A stretch of DNA of 64,000 nucleotides from Hesseltinella vesiculosa (GCA_002104935.1 MCGT01000057.1:27864-91863), one strand, 5' to 3'. Counted from the first letter of the stretch, positions 1-12,280 are shown. The notes: generated from the sequence alone by a model not told the origin. A program made the numbers and translations.

Positions 1-307
1 AAGGTGACTTTAGTACATTTCCTATCCTCCTCAACAAACACGTTGATGCGACCAGGAACAAAATCCCGAGTCATGATATCATTTGGTCCTAATACACGGT
101 ATGGTTCAGGCAAGGCTGTTGCGTTGAACACCTGCTGGAGAGCGTCAGTGGTTCTGCTGTGTTCAGTTTCCACTTTTACTCTACCTGATCGTCTTGCTCG
201 TTCACTTGGCCTGCTTCCAAAATGATTTTTCCAATGAGCTTTTGCTTCCAAGATTCCATTTCTTCGATGGGAGGTTGGCCAGTGCTGGGATCCACCGTGA
301 GAGACAT
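1..307 (-). CDS. Peptidase inhibitor I78 family protein (3' end outside window)
   Basis: Two exons are visible: 307-185 and 131-<1, joined by a 53-nt GT-AG intron (184-132) that keeps frame. Exon 1 starts MSLTVDPSTG and carries a W-K-x-K-L-I-G-K segment. Exon 2 reads LPEPYRVLGPNDIMTRDF followed by PGRINVFV-E-E-D-R-K, the core of the small I78 (Pfam PF11720) protease inhibitors, where the R-V-L-x-P and D-F-x-P-x-R-I-N stretches are the family signature. I78 proteins are usually ~70-100 residues, so only a few C-terminal residues should be missing. They inhibit serine proteases in known members; the target here is unknown. The gene is divergent from the aldo-keto reductase gene, with ~410 bp between their starts. 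Confidence 0.8.
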
Positions 308-718
308 GATGAAGCTGGAATAGAACAAAAAAGGTGGGAAGAAAAAGAAAAAAATGGGCTGACCACGAGCCGTGCTTTTTGTTATTTTCTGCATGTCCAA
401 AACGGGTGGATGATCCGAACATAGCGTTGGCCAATGAGAACTCTTTCAAATACACATCACCTTTCTACTTTTTATTTCTAGATGGATCGACCATGGAGAC
501 AGGCAAGCCAGTGATCCAGGGATTTTTTGCTGTCAGGCAACAAATACGGTGGAATGTTTTGCCGGCCAGCCTTTTTTTTTTATTTTTTTATTTTTCCTTC
601 CCTGTCTTCTGGATTTTCCTTGGTGTCCTTTTTTTTTTCTCTTTGAAAAAACCTTCCTTCATTTAAATCGCTTTTTATCTCATCACCACGTCTTCTTGGG
701 GGCTCCTTTGTTTATCCA
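308..718. promoter_or_regulatory. Divergent intergenic region, I78 gene / aldo-keto reductase
   Basis: About 410 bp separate the two divergent start codons. The stretch holds several poly-T tracts of 8-10 nt. No gene was seen in it. It must carry promoters for both neighbours, but no specific factor site could be identified. Confidence 0.5.
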
Positions 719-2191
719 ATGGAATATCGTTATCTGGGCAATTCAGGTCTCAAAGTGAGCGTGCTGTCCCTTGGGTCTTGGATTACTTTTGGTAAAATCA
801 TATGGAAAGACACGTAGCTTCCAACCACCATGACTCATACATCCCTCCCCCCTTTTTTTTCACAGGAGGTCAGCTCACGGCTGGTAAGTCCCCGCTCTCC
901 CCATGGACAGGATGCTCCATCTAAAGCTCGCGCCCTCTTTCATCTCAATAGAACAAGCAACAGAAATCGTGCAAGTTGCCTTGGAAGCAGGCATTAATCA
1001 TTTCGACGTGGCCGAAAGCCATTCGGGTAGAAAAAGAGAATGAATAGAATGAGCCAAAGCGATGTTGACCCCCCCCTTTTTTTTTTCTTTGGCGTGCGTG
1101 TGTATGAAGGCGGTCAAGGCGAGATCGATCTAGGACTGGCTCTCAGGAATCAAAAGGGACTGCGACGATCGGATTTTGTCGTGTCGACCAAGGTATTCTG
1201 GGGTGGCAAAGGACCCAACGATCGCGGTCTTTCGAGAAAGCACGTCTTTGAAGGCACAGTGGCCTGCCTGCAACGTCTCCAGCTGGACTATGTAGATGTC
1301 TTATATGCGCAACGGCCGGATCCGGACACGCCTATGGAAGAAGTCGTACGAGCCTTCAACTGGTGCATTGATAAAGGCATGTCACTTTACTGGGGCACTT
1401 CGGAATGGCCAGCCTACATGATTAGTGAAGCCATGAACATTGCCAAGCGACTGGGCCTGATTGCACCTATCACCGAAGTAATCTGTCTCCATTCGGAGCC
1501 TTTGTCGCATCCTGACCCACTGGTTTTTTTACTGCCGATCTAGTCACCTCAATACAATATGTTGAACCGCGAACGATTGGAGAAGGAATATGCCCCGATG
1601 CATGATCTGTACAAATTGGGCATTTGTGCTTGGTCGCCCTTGGCCTCAGGTAAAAAAAGGAATCAGTGGAGGCAGTGCTGATGTGGATGATTTTTCAGGT
1701 TTATTGACAGGAAAATACAACAGTGGCACGGTGCCGTCCTATTCGCGCCTGTCGATCCAAAACCACCCGGTGATCTCTCGTTTACGCCAAAGTTTCTTCA
1801 GTGAAGAAGGCCAACGCAAGCTGGAAAAGATCAAGAAGATAGGTGTATGTATTCTCGTTTGGCAAGGATAAAAACTAAAGCTGTCATGATACTTTGCTCC
1901 TCTAGGATATAGCCAAAGAACTGGGCTGTACACCGGCTCAATTGTCCATTGCTTGGTGCCTGAATCATCCACATGTGACAACCGTCATCCTCGGTGCCTC
2001 CAACCCTGCCCAAGCTCGAGAAAATATTGAAGCCCTGAAAATACGTCATCTGTTGACACCTGAAGTTGTCAACAACTTGGACAAGGTAAGAAACGAGAGG
2101 GTCGTATCCAAAAAAATCCTTTGCTGACCAGACTTTCTGCAAGATCCTTGCCAACAAACCGGACCTGGTTTTTGATTTCCGAAAATCTTGA
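719..2191 (+). CDS. Aldo-keto reductase, Kv channel beta subunit-like (AKR6)
   Basis: Eight exons (719-791, 866-883, 952-1026, 1110-1477, 1544-1649, 1699-1844, 1906-2085, 2144-2191) give a 337-residue (beta/alpha)8 NADPH oxidoreductase. It resembles the voltage-gated potassium channel beta subunits along its whole length. Family blocks seen: [14 protein letters not shown] at the start, [64 protein letters not shown], and [10 protein letters not shown] with VILGAS near the C-terminus. The catalytic Lys is in STK and the catalytic Asp in HFDVAE. The residue expected to be the catalytic Tyr is His (A-E-S-H) in the GT-AG model. Oddly, the last bases of intron 3 encode V-Y-E, which would restore the usual motif, so the exon 3/4 junction is uncertain. 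In fungi these proteins are soluble oxidoreductases; channel association here is not known. Confidence 0.85.
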
Positions 2192-3147
2192 ATCACCTCC
2201 TTCTTCTTGGCCATATCCCCCTTTTCTTTTTTTTTTATTTGACATGGTGTGTGTGTGTATGTTTTTTTTTTTTTTTTGCTGTCATTGGTTCTTGATCATA
2301 CTTCCATTTCATCAGTTTCATAAAAAAAAAAAACCAGCCAATCTTGCCATTGAATTTGCTGTATCTCACGTTGAAGAATCCTGCAAGGTCCAGAAAAAAA
2401 AAATTAAAAAAGTTGCTCCGTTTTCTTACCCCGGATATCCGTTGTGCCTTTCCAAAAAACGAAGCACAAGGGCGATGAAAAAAAATCCACTGGCATGCAA
2501 CAAAAAGAAAAACACAAAGCCACGTTGTTTTTCTGTTCCATAGAGTGATGTGTTTCTTTTCACTTTTGTCCAACTTTCCATGTTTGGGTAAATGTCATTC
2601 AGTAATTGATTGGGGGTGGGTGTCACGAATATTCATCAACAACTGTTTCGTCATTTTTGCAGTGGATAACATGGCTGCTTATGGTAATCGCCACCCAACT
2701 TTGCTGCAACACGTTGTGGTGGCTCAACGAATCACCATTCTCAGCTCAAGGAAAACGAGGAAAAAAAAAAAAAGGGGGTGGGGTAAAACTGTTTTTTATT
2801 GTATTTCAAGCTAAAGGTGATGGATGGTACGAGAGATTGATATTAAATAGATAACGAGATGTATTAAATTAAAAAAAAAAGAAAGACCAAAAGCAACAAG
2901 AAGAGAAGTGGGAAGAGCAAAAAAATAAAAGGGGAATGTCGAGGGGGTACAAAAAAGAGAGTGGAGAATACAAAGTCTTTGGAGAGGATACAGAAAAATA
3001 CCTTCATCCATGACGACTAAAATTAAATAATATAAGGAGAGAATGACAGGAGAGAGATATCATAAATTGAAACGAAGGACAGGATTAACGAGAATAGCAA
3101 AAGAGTGGAAGAAAGAGAGGAGAAATGAGAGACAGGCATTTTTTTTT
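2192..3147. other. Convergent intergenic region, no gene seen
   Basis: This lies between the 3' ends of the aldo-keto reductase gene (+) and the APSES gene (-). It contains a T18-type tract near 2262, a short GT microsatellite near 2248, and A-rich tracts near 2325, 2395, 2760 and 2870. It probably holds both 3' UTRs. No coding exon could be supported. Confidence 0.5.
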
Positions 3148-4676
3148 TCACCAGGCTTGGGAGGTAGGATGAGAAGAATAGGTAGGAGCAGAAGTATACG
3201 TAGGGTGAGGGGTATAGGTATTGTAGTAATCCAGAGTGGCTTGATCAAAAGGGACAGGCTCGGTTTTGGCAACACCGTCCTCGGAGCCAGAGAGGTTCAA
3301 CGTGGAGGAACAAGGATGAGTGTAATAAAATGAGGAATCCAGGGTGGTGTTGGAAGGCAGGGTGGGCGCGACAGGGAGATGCAACGACGAGGATGAGGCG
3401 GAAGGCTGTTGTTGCTGAGGTTGGACAGTTTGTGGATAGTGTCGTTGGGGTTGTTGGAGGGACGGGCGGCGTTGCTTTTGTGGCGATACCATGCGTTGGG
3501 AGGGCTGAGATGAATAATACATGGACAAGGGAGAAGGCGAGAAGGAAGCGGTGTTGGTGGTGTCATAAAACAGAGACTGTTGGGAGGGAGTGGCAGGCGA
3601 GGAGTCGGTGACGGGTAAAGAAAAGAGCGAACTGCTGCCTTTGTGGGTGGTGTAGTCCAACAGGCTGGGCTGATCCAGGTGTTCCAAGGAGGACGAGGAA
3701 GGGGGTGGGGTTCTGGTCAGCTGGTGTTGCGGTTGGTCGGAGGGGAAGCCTTGGTGCTGTTGCTCCCGGTAAGCCATGAATTCCTGCGTGGAAAATTCCA
3801 TGGAAGGGACGGACGGGGCGGCAGGCAGATGTTCCATGGAAGCCAAGGACAAGGATGAGGTCGAAGGGTAGTTGGTGGTGGGTTGGCGCTGTTGTTGGGC
3901 ATGACGGTGGGGGGCATAGACTTCTTCAGCAGTGGAGGTCAGGGCAGGGGCAGAAGCGGTGTAAGCTACCTGGAAGTGGTTTGTTGGTATATAATAATTC
4001 GCATGGGTCGCCATGGGGTTTGAATAAAAATATATTGAAGGATCGTCCACAAATAAGGGATGCAATACAGCTTCAATATTGTGTTGGATGGCTAATGCCT
4101 TTGCACGTGAGAAGGTCACCCTTCAGAAAAAATAATAAAAAAGGATCAGCAAAAAAAAAAAAATACCCAGCAACACTTACCAAACACCTTTCAGATGCAT
4201 GGCACCGACTTTAACAACCACTCGACCTTTTTCATTCTTCAGAATACCATCACGTTTACCACGAGACATGCCAGTGACATTCAGTAACTTGGTACCATTG
4301 ATCATATCATTATCTAAAAAAAGGAGGTTAGCCATTTTTTTATCAGATGTTGCCGAGAACGAAAAGGTTTACCTTGGCGCCTGGCAACACAAATACCATT
4401 GGCATCGACTTGATAGCAAACTGTGCCTTCATCTTCCCATAAAGAGGTGGTGATTTTTGGTCGAGGGGTGGGGTGGTGTGACTTTGGAGGGACGGCGGGA
4501 GGATTAGCGGGGAGAAGAACGGGTGCCGAGGCAGCGGCCATGGGTTGTTGTGCGTACCAAGAAAAGGTTGGTTGTAATTGTGGAGACGAGTAAAACGTTT
4601 CTTGTGGGGGTGGAGGTGGAGGTGGCAGCGATCCATCTTTAAACGTGGGGAAGGAATTGTTCGTGTACTGATACAT
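3148..4676 (-). CDS. APSES-family transcription factor (StuA/EFG1/Phd1 type)
   Basis: Three exons (4676-4373, 4313-4181, 4120-3148) encode 469 residues. The KilA-N/APSES DNA-binding domain spans roughly residues 70-165. It begins [19 protein letters not shown], runs through [20 protein letters not shown] and [17 protein letters not shown], and ends near [14 protein letters not shown]. This arrangement matches fungal StuA, EFG1, Sok2 and Phd1, which control morphogenesis, conidiation or sporangium development and dimorphism. The N-terminus is Pro-rich with a run of seven prolines. The C-terminal half is low-complexity Ser/Pro/Gln/His, as expected for activation regions. The protein should be nuclear. 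The exon junctions around D|NDMINGT and W|VTFSR restore frame exactly. The gene has a long upstream region (over 2 kb), which is common for this regulator. Confidence 0.9.
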
Positions 4677-6849
4677 GGTGCATGAGGGTTGTGTCGCTTC
4701 AATAAAATAAAAATATCGGTGTGTATTAAATAGGTAATAAACAAAAGTGCGTCCTTGTGTTTCTACTATTCACTTGTGAGAGTCGATAAAGTGAGTTGTT
4801 GACAAGAAAGAAGGATAAATCAAAAGACCCAATGACAAAAAAAAAAAAAAAAGAAGAAGAAGAAAGAAAAAGGGGAGTGTGGCTCGGCGGTATTAAAAAA
4901 AAAGGCGTGCCTTCAGGATAAAAAGAGAGAGAAAAAGAAAAAGAAAAAAAAATAAACACAAGGGCAAAAAAGATCAATTACGATGGCACAAGGTACGTGG
5001 GTGAAGAGAGAGAGAGAAGGGGGGGGGCTTCCAAATAAGAGGGAAGTACAATGGTTACACGATTGATTTTGATACAAACGCGGAGTTGTTCATCTTCAAC
5101 AGCACAAACCTTTTTTTTCTTTCTCACCAAAACAGAATTTTTTTTTTATGTGATGTTTTTAATTTTTGGGCCATTTAAACTCTGTGATAATCCAGTGGGA
5201 CAACTGTACCTCGTTCTTGGGTTTCGAAACAAAACCCTTACGAGAACACACGCGTTAATAGGTATGCTTGTCTGACTGGTCAAGGCTACGACTCCCCCAA
5301 TTTTTTTATTTCAAGATCAGGCGATTCAATTTTTTTCATTAAAAAAGAAATGGTAGGAAATTAGGGGAAGGCTTTCTTTTTGGGTTGTTGATCAGACCAA
5401 TCAAATGTTCAGGATCAAAGGTTTCAGATGAGAAAAATAGGCAAAAAGTCGAGGCTGATTTTTCGGTTGCCCATGGCAACCACCGAGGCAGATTTTTTGA
5501 TTACATTTGACAAGCAATTTTAATTCACAATAACTGGCCAATCTTGCTAATTGAAGAAAGGATCCTGCACCTGCTGAATGATTTAATAAAGACGGGCCTA
5601 AAATAGAAAGACTTTTTTATTTCTGCTCATCAAGTGAGCTAATTTTTTGTGCCCAAGCCCAATAAGGAACGCGGCTGACATTAAAAAATGGAAAACAAAA
5701 TTGGCTGATGATCCTAACACCTGGCAGCGTTCCATGGCCATCCGTTTTCCCCTTTTTTGCACAAATGAACAATGATGAAAAAAAAAAAAAACTAATTTCC
5801 ATGTCATACACAAGACTACCTACATATGGGAAGACCCATTGGCGAAGTCGAGGATACAAGGGCCGTTGGCATTCTCAGGGCTCAGTTGTAAAAACGCCAC
5901 GCCCCACTCTTCCATCTCATTAGCAATAAAGCGTCTATTTGACATTTGCCAAGACACCCACCAGTCCCCATGCGTTCTGTAAAACATGAAAGAAATAGAA
6001 ACGTTCATTACTTTGGTCAGAAAAAAAAAGGGGCCAAGGGTCTTTCCCCATTTTGGCATCACCCATTTTTGTTTTTTTGTCTGTGCATCCCTTGTTGTCT
6101 GTATCATCCTGGTTTATTGTTTTCCTTATACATGCCTGGTCATTGCTCCTTTACTCCCAGTCCCTTTTTTTTCCCACCTTCATCTGTGTTCATCCCAAAA
6201 TTGCAAGATTCGCCAACAAAGGAAAAAAAGGGTAGAATCACGTTTGCCTTCTGCCGTCACCGGATTGGAGCAAAATGTGCGCGTCAACCAAGGGAAATTA
6301 TTACCATAAAAAAAACCTGAAGTCTCCTTTGCCCTTTTCTTCACCGAGTTTCGCTCGTCGGCAGTCCTTCACGATCGCAGCACCAAATAAAAAGGTAAAG
6401 GTCAGGCTGGCTTTACTTTTTTTTTTTTGTCTTGACACGTTCCCGGCCCGGATCTGAAGAAGGTTAATAGGTATCTTCGAAGAAAAAGTAGACAATGTGA
6501 GATGAATGAAGCCTCTGCGCTGGAAGGAGCGGCCAATCAAAGGCGAGTATATTGCATGGAAGGCAGGCCATCAAAAGCAAAATGACCACTACTTGGACAA
6601 CAAGACCCTCCAGGGGAGGGGGTTTCAGCCGTTTTTTTTTTTTTTCCCAATAGACTAAGCTACTTGGCAGGATCACTCTTGTATTTTTTCCAGGTTACCA
6701 GACCAGAGATATTTCATTGCTGATGACAAGGTCTTGTAGGGACAGAAAAACGTCCAGCGCCTCTTGGATTGCTGTGAAAAGAAGAAAAAAAAAAGCGAGC
6801 GCGGTTTTTTTCTATTTTCGTTCTCTTTTATCTTTCCACCTTTGCATTA
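4677..6849. other. 2.2-kb divergent intergenic region
   Basis: This lies upstream of both the APSES gene (-) and the unknown 12-exon gene (+). It contains purine- and pyrimidine-rich tracts (4830-5030), many 7-12 nt homopolymers and a G9 run near 5021. Open frames here are short, homopolymer-rich and lack family features, so I call no gene. Long leaders with regulatory small ORFs are known for StuA/EFG1 regulators, so part of this may be 5' UTR (inference). Confidence 0.45.
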
Positions 6850-9800
6850 ATGTGGAAAGACGATGAGAATGAAAACCAGCCAATGATGGCACATGGAACA
6901 GAACCAATCCCACCAACATTATCTTTGGGAAAATCACTGTCCCTCTTGCTACATGTCCAAGCTCACACCGTACGACGAGCAGTAAAAACCTGGCGCCAAT
7001 CTCGTTCCGATGCAACGTCAACTACCGATCCTGTAGTGCTAGCGCTGATCAGCATTGATAAATGCCTTGATCTCCATCCAGATTCAACAGCTGACGTGTA
7101 CAATCCACTCAAAACCAAGGTAGCATTACGATTGGTATTTTTATCGTGACTTAGGCTAACGACCTTGTTTTCCCCAGGTGCTCAAAAAGGACCCAGCAGC
7201 TCTAGAGATTATGCAAGGTTTTGTGCTGTCTTCAAAGCACTCGACATCCTTTCGTCGAATGCTTGCACAGTCATTGTCCTGTCAATCCACAAAACGCGAC
7301 CAGTTGGCTGCGATCTTGGTTCTGTCCAGCATTGTCAAAGAATGGCCTGCTTTGCTATTGACTGGGGATGAACCGGCCGTACACGAAGTGGATCAAGATT
7401 TAGCCTCGTCCATGATATTACCTGTCTACGAATTACTGCAAAGTGTAGGGTAGGTGGAGAAAATATATGCTGGAATGAGGTAACGAGTTTGATGCTCACT
7501 GTGGGTTTTTTTTTTCGTGCTGTGATGGGTTAGCGATGCACCTACGATCCTCGTCTGTACCGCCTTTGATACCTATTTGAACCTAGTAGCAATGTCCACC
7601 GTAAATGTCTGCACTGTCCCTGTCATACCAGCAGCCATTATGAAGAAGAGCCCGGTGCTAATTACTGACGTATCGGACCCAACACATGACTTATCGCAAG
7701 AGCAATGCCATGGCGTAATCGATCTTTGGAGGCAATGGTGGTCTGTATGCCAAATGGTGCAAAAGGTAATGACAGAGGACTCAGTGAGAGTGTCTAATCT
7801 ACCTATATGGTAACTCCGTTTCCCTCCTTTTTTTATTGTTCTAGTGGAAACCTCAGACGACGTGGGCTCAAATGCCATGGCAGGAACTACAACTATGGAT
7901 ACAGACCTGTTCAGACATTTTGCTACGCGACACGAAAAGCTGCCGAGCCTTGGTCATGGCAAATGTATGGATCTCCTATAGCTTATCATCCCCCACATAC
8001 CTTGCCAAACAACCAAAACGCGCATGGCTGATGGCTCTTGAAGTACGTGATGGCACCTCTCAGCAGGCAAAAGTGATTCTCAATCATTGACACTTTGTGC
8101 GTGATTTTTTTTATTATTATTATTTGATAGTCAAAATGGGTGCCTGTCCATCTTGCCTGCTATGTTCGTTTACTTTGTCTTTGCCTTTGGGGTGCACCTG
8201 ACGTGGTTGATGATGTATTGCCTTGGTTACAAAAAGACTTTCCTTTGGAAGCTCCTTACGATGGCCTGGGCCAATATTTAGTCCCACTGGTGGTAGTAGA
8301 TGACATGGATGAAGCCAAGGCATTGCAGCCTCTGCCGGCAGCTGCGTATCCATATTTGCTACAATATCCTTGGCACAATGATATGGCAAGTGAAAGCACG
8401 CTATATTCAGCGATTGTGGAGTGCCTGACACAATGGTGGTTCTTGCTGGGGGCCAGCCTTGGCTTCTCCCTGCTGCATCAAACGCTGGTGCAGCGCCAAT
8501 GGCATGAATCTGACCCCCAAGTAACCCTGTGCCTGACATTGGTAGACCAGCTGCTGGAGAGAGACACATCCTCCTCCTTTTGGTAAGTGAGGTGCTCGTC
8601 ACCGTCGCCACAGCTCGCCCAGTCACAAAGGCTCACTCCTACATTCATTTTTTTTTATTGCCCATCGCTAGTGAACAAGTCTCTAGAGGTATGATTCAAG
8701 GCGTAGCAGTGAATCAGCAGAGTTGTCTGGTACTTATCAAATGCTTTCCACATATCCGTAAGTCAATTGATATGAAACCTCGGCTTTTCCATATACTTAG
8801 CCACCTTGGGTTTCTTTGGCTCAGATCTAACGACGCTGCTGCTCTCTTTGATCAACTTAACGGCAAAGGCGACTACCGAGAGGGCCGATCAAGTTGGCAA
8901 AGGATTGATTGCAAAAGCTCTCTTACAAGATGAGTCCGGTGACTTGGTCCTAGTGTACTGTGACTTGATCAGGTAAAGAAAGAAAGGCAGGCCAGGAACC
9001 AACAAAAGACTGATAGCTGCATTTGAAAATTTCCACGTTCAGGAATCTAGCCTACACAAATACGTATCGGGAAAACTTTGAATGTATGACCCTTGGCAGG
9101 CTGTCGAGCCCCAGAGACCTTTGCGTGAGAGAGCCAGTTGAAGCTAAAAAGCTAGATCGAGGTAATAGGATTTTTGCTTTGATTTTATAGGCATGGCAAC
9201 GTGGCAGGTGCTTACTTTCTTTTTTTTTTTTTTAGAACAGCAAGCCCAGGTGCTGCGCTTACTGGACAGCGTGCAATTATGGAGCAGTCGGGCAACCGAG
9301 CCAAGTTTATCTCATGTTGCACAGCTCATGGTAGACAAGGCATATGACTCTCCTCGGGAAGAATTTTACATTTGGGTTTGGCAGAAGTTAGCCTTGCCTA
9401 TTATGCAAAAAGGCTCTGTGATGTCTGTGGTAATCCAACGGTGCACTGACGTCATGGCTCGCCAGAAAGAGTAGGTTATTATTATAATTAGTTTTTACTG
9501 ACCAGCGTCGAGACAGAAAATAGCACAAGCTTACACTTTTTTATTTGCTATTTGTTTGCCGTAGATTGCTGGAATGGGTCCAAAGCCGTCCCCTGGCCAA
9601 CGACTCTTGGCAATTCATGGTGCTGCTACCTTTACTCATACTGAAGGTGAGAATATAATTCGATATAGGGCGGGTTCAAGTCGACATTCCTTACTCTTTA
9701 CCCATTCCACTCATAGGTTTTTCCAAAGCAAGCCTATGCCAACATCAGCCTACCCATGGCCCTAGTTCAGAGATGGGCGTCCAGATGGCCTGCAGCAGCA

Positions 9801-10028
9801 TTCGGGACCTTCAAAACAAGCCAAGAGTCTTCACCAGAAGATCCACTGTCCATTGCGTTGGCCGATGCACTTTTACTGAGGTAGGAAGTGTCATCGGGCA
9901 TAAAACGAGGCAAAGATTAAGCATGCTTATTTTTTTTTAGGTGCGAAGCCTTGGCACACGTACAGAAAACAGCGTCGATTCTCCAGCTTCTCCAAGATTT
10001 ATTGCTGAAAATATTCTATGAAAGTTGA
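6850..10028 (+). CDS. Uncharacterised helical protein, 12 exons
   Basis: Exons: 6850-7119, 7178-7449, 7534-7765, 7845-8042, 8131-8582, 8672-8757, 8825-8972, 9043-9161, 9236-9470, 9565-9646, 9717-9880, 9941-10028. They sum to 782 codons (781 residues) with every junction in frame. The product is Leu- and Trp-rich and predicted largely alpha-helical, reminiscent of HEAT/ARM-type scaffolds, with no signal peptide and no obvious membrane segment. Examples are VIDLWRQWWSVCQMVQK and LVDQLLERD. I do not recognise a family. The 3' end is somewhat uncertain: an acidic coding-like stretch (SESEEVDPEIIRVIAILEEK) follows at about 10110-10180 and could belong to an alternative terminal exon. Confidence 0.7.
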
Positions 10029-10423
10029 GTGTTCTTACCATAATTAAAAAAAGAGGGGTAGTTTGCGTGTGGCGAAAGGGCAATTTCTCTTCCAGTTTCC
10101 ACAACTTCTTGGTCAAAAGCGAGAGCGAGGAGGTAGACCCTGAGATTATCCGTGTCATCGCCATACTAGAAGAGAAGTATGACATCATCCCATCTATTTT
10201 TTGCTTAATATTTCCACCAATCCGTTTTTCGCCCACTTGGCACCCGTGTCTATTGGAAATAGGCAGCCAAATATCATGCAAATCGGCCAAGGTTAAATTA
10301 TAGTAATGCTTACAGGTAACCCTCGGCTTATTGCTGCTACCCAGCATGCTAAATATTTAATCATGAGTCAAAGGTTCAATAGCATCAGGTGAAAATGTAA
10401 AATAGGGATTCATGAATGGTGGC

Positions 10424-10455
<32 letters not shown>

Positions 10456-10902
10456 GGGGCATGCTCACGCTGCTCACAATCATGCTCACGCTGCTCACAA
10501 TCATGCTTACACTGCTCACGATCATGCTCAAGGTGATCACGGAGCATGCCCACGTGTGAGCTACACTTGCATAAAAGCATGCTTCCCCAGCCAAAGTCTG
10601 GCCGGAGTAGAGGGAATGCAGTGATGTCGGCCAAAGTCTAAACCGTCTGCTTGTTATCAATTTTTGCCTAGTGGTAGCTAGTAGTAGGTAATGATTTTTG
10701 ACAAAGTATGTATTGGCCATGCTGGGTTACAAAGTGAAGTATTAGAGAGATGCATACACGGTCACTCGACCAAATTTTAGCTGGGAAAAGACAGCAGCAA
10801 ATGCGTTGCCAACCTCAGCACGACCCTTAAACTATCCAACGAGGAGAGTTTGATGACATGATGATTCTTTTAGTGGTTTCTGTGATGATCAATCTTGATA
10901 GA
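10029..10902. other. Intergenic region with homopolymer and short tandem repeat
   Basis: A possible alternative last exon of the upstream gene lies at about 10063-10306. A poly-A run of roughly 30 nt (10425-10454) and the 21-bp repeat that follows it are the other notable items. Beyond 10640 I see no feature until the transposon edge. Confidence 0.4.
10460..10543. repeat. 21-bp tandem repeat, four copies
   Basis: The unit catgctcacgctgctcacaa(t) is repeated at 10460, 10481, 10502 and 10523. The first two copies are identical and the last two diverge. In one frame it reads as His/Ala repeats (H-A-H-A-A-H-N), but no gene context supports translation. It directly follows the long poly-A run. 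Confidence 0.8.
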
Positions 10903-10904
10903 TA

Positions 10905-10928
10905 CAGTCAATATCATTTAAACTTATA
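10905..10928. repeat. Left terminal inverted repeat of the TA-flanked transposon
   Basis: It begins with CAGTC and is preceded by TA. It is the exact reverse complement of 12787-12810. Confidence 0.85.
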
Positions 10929-11781
10929 AAAATGGATTTGGGATTTTCGAAAAAAATAAAAGTTATTAGTTTTGGCTTAATGCTTTGTATGGCATTTCCG
11001 TGTAACATTCATGACCAAAAAGAGCGACACAGTGCCGTTTTTATTTTGGCTCAAAAGAGTGGAAACTTTTTTTTGCTTCGATCTGCTTCTGATGCTTGAC
11101 TCTAGTTCTGAGGCAACTTTGCCCAATATAATAGACAGTTCCATTTCAGTTTCAGTGTTGAATGGAATTGCATTCATAGTGTTGTTGACAAGCATGGCAA
11201 AGTGATGAAGGTCCTTGATTGATGTCTCATCGTCCGTGCCAGCGACTTCTTCCAGTTGCTTATTTTCTGTGTTCATGTCAAAACCATGGCTGACACCATC
11301 AGCATTGTCGTTCTTCAAGTTGAATAAGAGCATCAAATCGTTAAATGTAACATCTTTGCCAGTATCCCAGTGCACTGGGAAGGTTAAGTTGTCATGGTCA
11401 ATTTCACTGGCAGAGGCAATATCGTCCATGATGCCTTCGGGAGACCGGCATTTTTGAGTCTTGCGATAGTGGCGTCCGTTGACTGAGTCATGCTTTCAGT
11501 GCTGGCCATTTCTTCGCGTTCTAGTGATCTTAGCTCCGTCGGAGGAGGCTTCAAAAATTCCCGTTTTTACGAAGCAGTCCTTACCGTAATGGCTGCGGAC
11601 GTGTCACCGTTCCACGCCATTATTGCAATGAAAATTGCTATCTTCGCTTTGATTTTTTATAGGTCACTCCCTTTCATATTCTTGAGGGCTTTCTGCAGCG
11701 CGAAGGACATGCTAGTACTGACTGGCTGTGTTACTGTAAAAGGTAAAAATATTATTTCTACATTTCCAAGGCACTTTTTCA

Positions 11782-12280
11782 GCTCATCTCGAAAAAAAAA
11801 TTGGTCTCCAGGACACGCGTGGAAACCGTCAAAGTCTGAAAAAGCAATTGCGGGGACGGAAACCAAATCATCCCGGGTTCGAAAAAAAACCCATATTTAG
11901 ACATGGCAAGAAAAGTGTAATGTTTAAGCAAATACTTGCCTTCAAAGGGAATGAAAATAATTGTGAGCGATATATTTTTCTTTATATGGGTGATGGATTT
12001 TTTGAAAATATACTTTCCTAAAAAGTATAATTGCTACTTTTTTAGAAAGTATATTTTCAAAAAATCCATCACCCATATAAAGAAAAATATATCGCTCACA
12101 ATTATTTTCATTCCCTTTGAAGGCAAGTATTTGCTTAAACATTACACTTTTCTTGCCATGTCTAAATATGGGTTTTTTTTCGAACCCGGGATGATTTGGT
12201 TTCCGTCCCCGCAATTGCTTTTTCAGACTTTGACGGTTTTCACGCGTGTCCTGGAGACCAATTTTTTTTTCGAGATGAGC
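11782..12280. repeat. Near-perfect ~500-bp palindrome inside the transposon
   Basis: The left arm 11782-12020 and right arm 12043-12280 are reverse complements over about 238 nt, with only about one mismatch (near 11821/12242) and one single-base indel at the inner edge. The 22-nt centre (aaaagtataattgctacttt) is itself partly self-complementary. The arms include part of the transposase-like sequence (minus-strand residues such as KKIGLQDTRENRQSLKK), so the structure arose by inverted duplication of transposon sequence. Confidence 0.9.

Noticed and set aside
5820..6320. Frames of about 95-124 codons upstream of the unknown gene
   Set aside because: No motif and mutually overlapping on both strands; homopolymer-driven.
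11870..11885. B-box-like cgggttcgaa resembling a tRNA
   Set aside because: Located in the palindrome arm with no acceptor stem, A box or anticodon arm around it.
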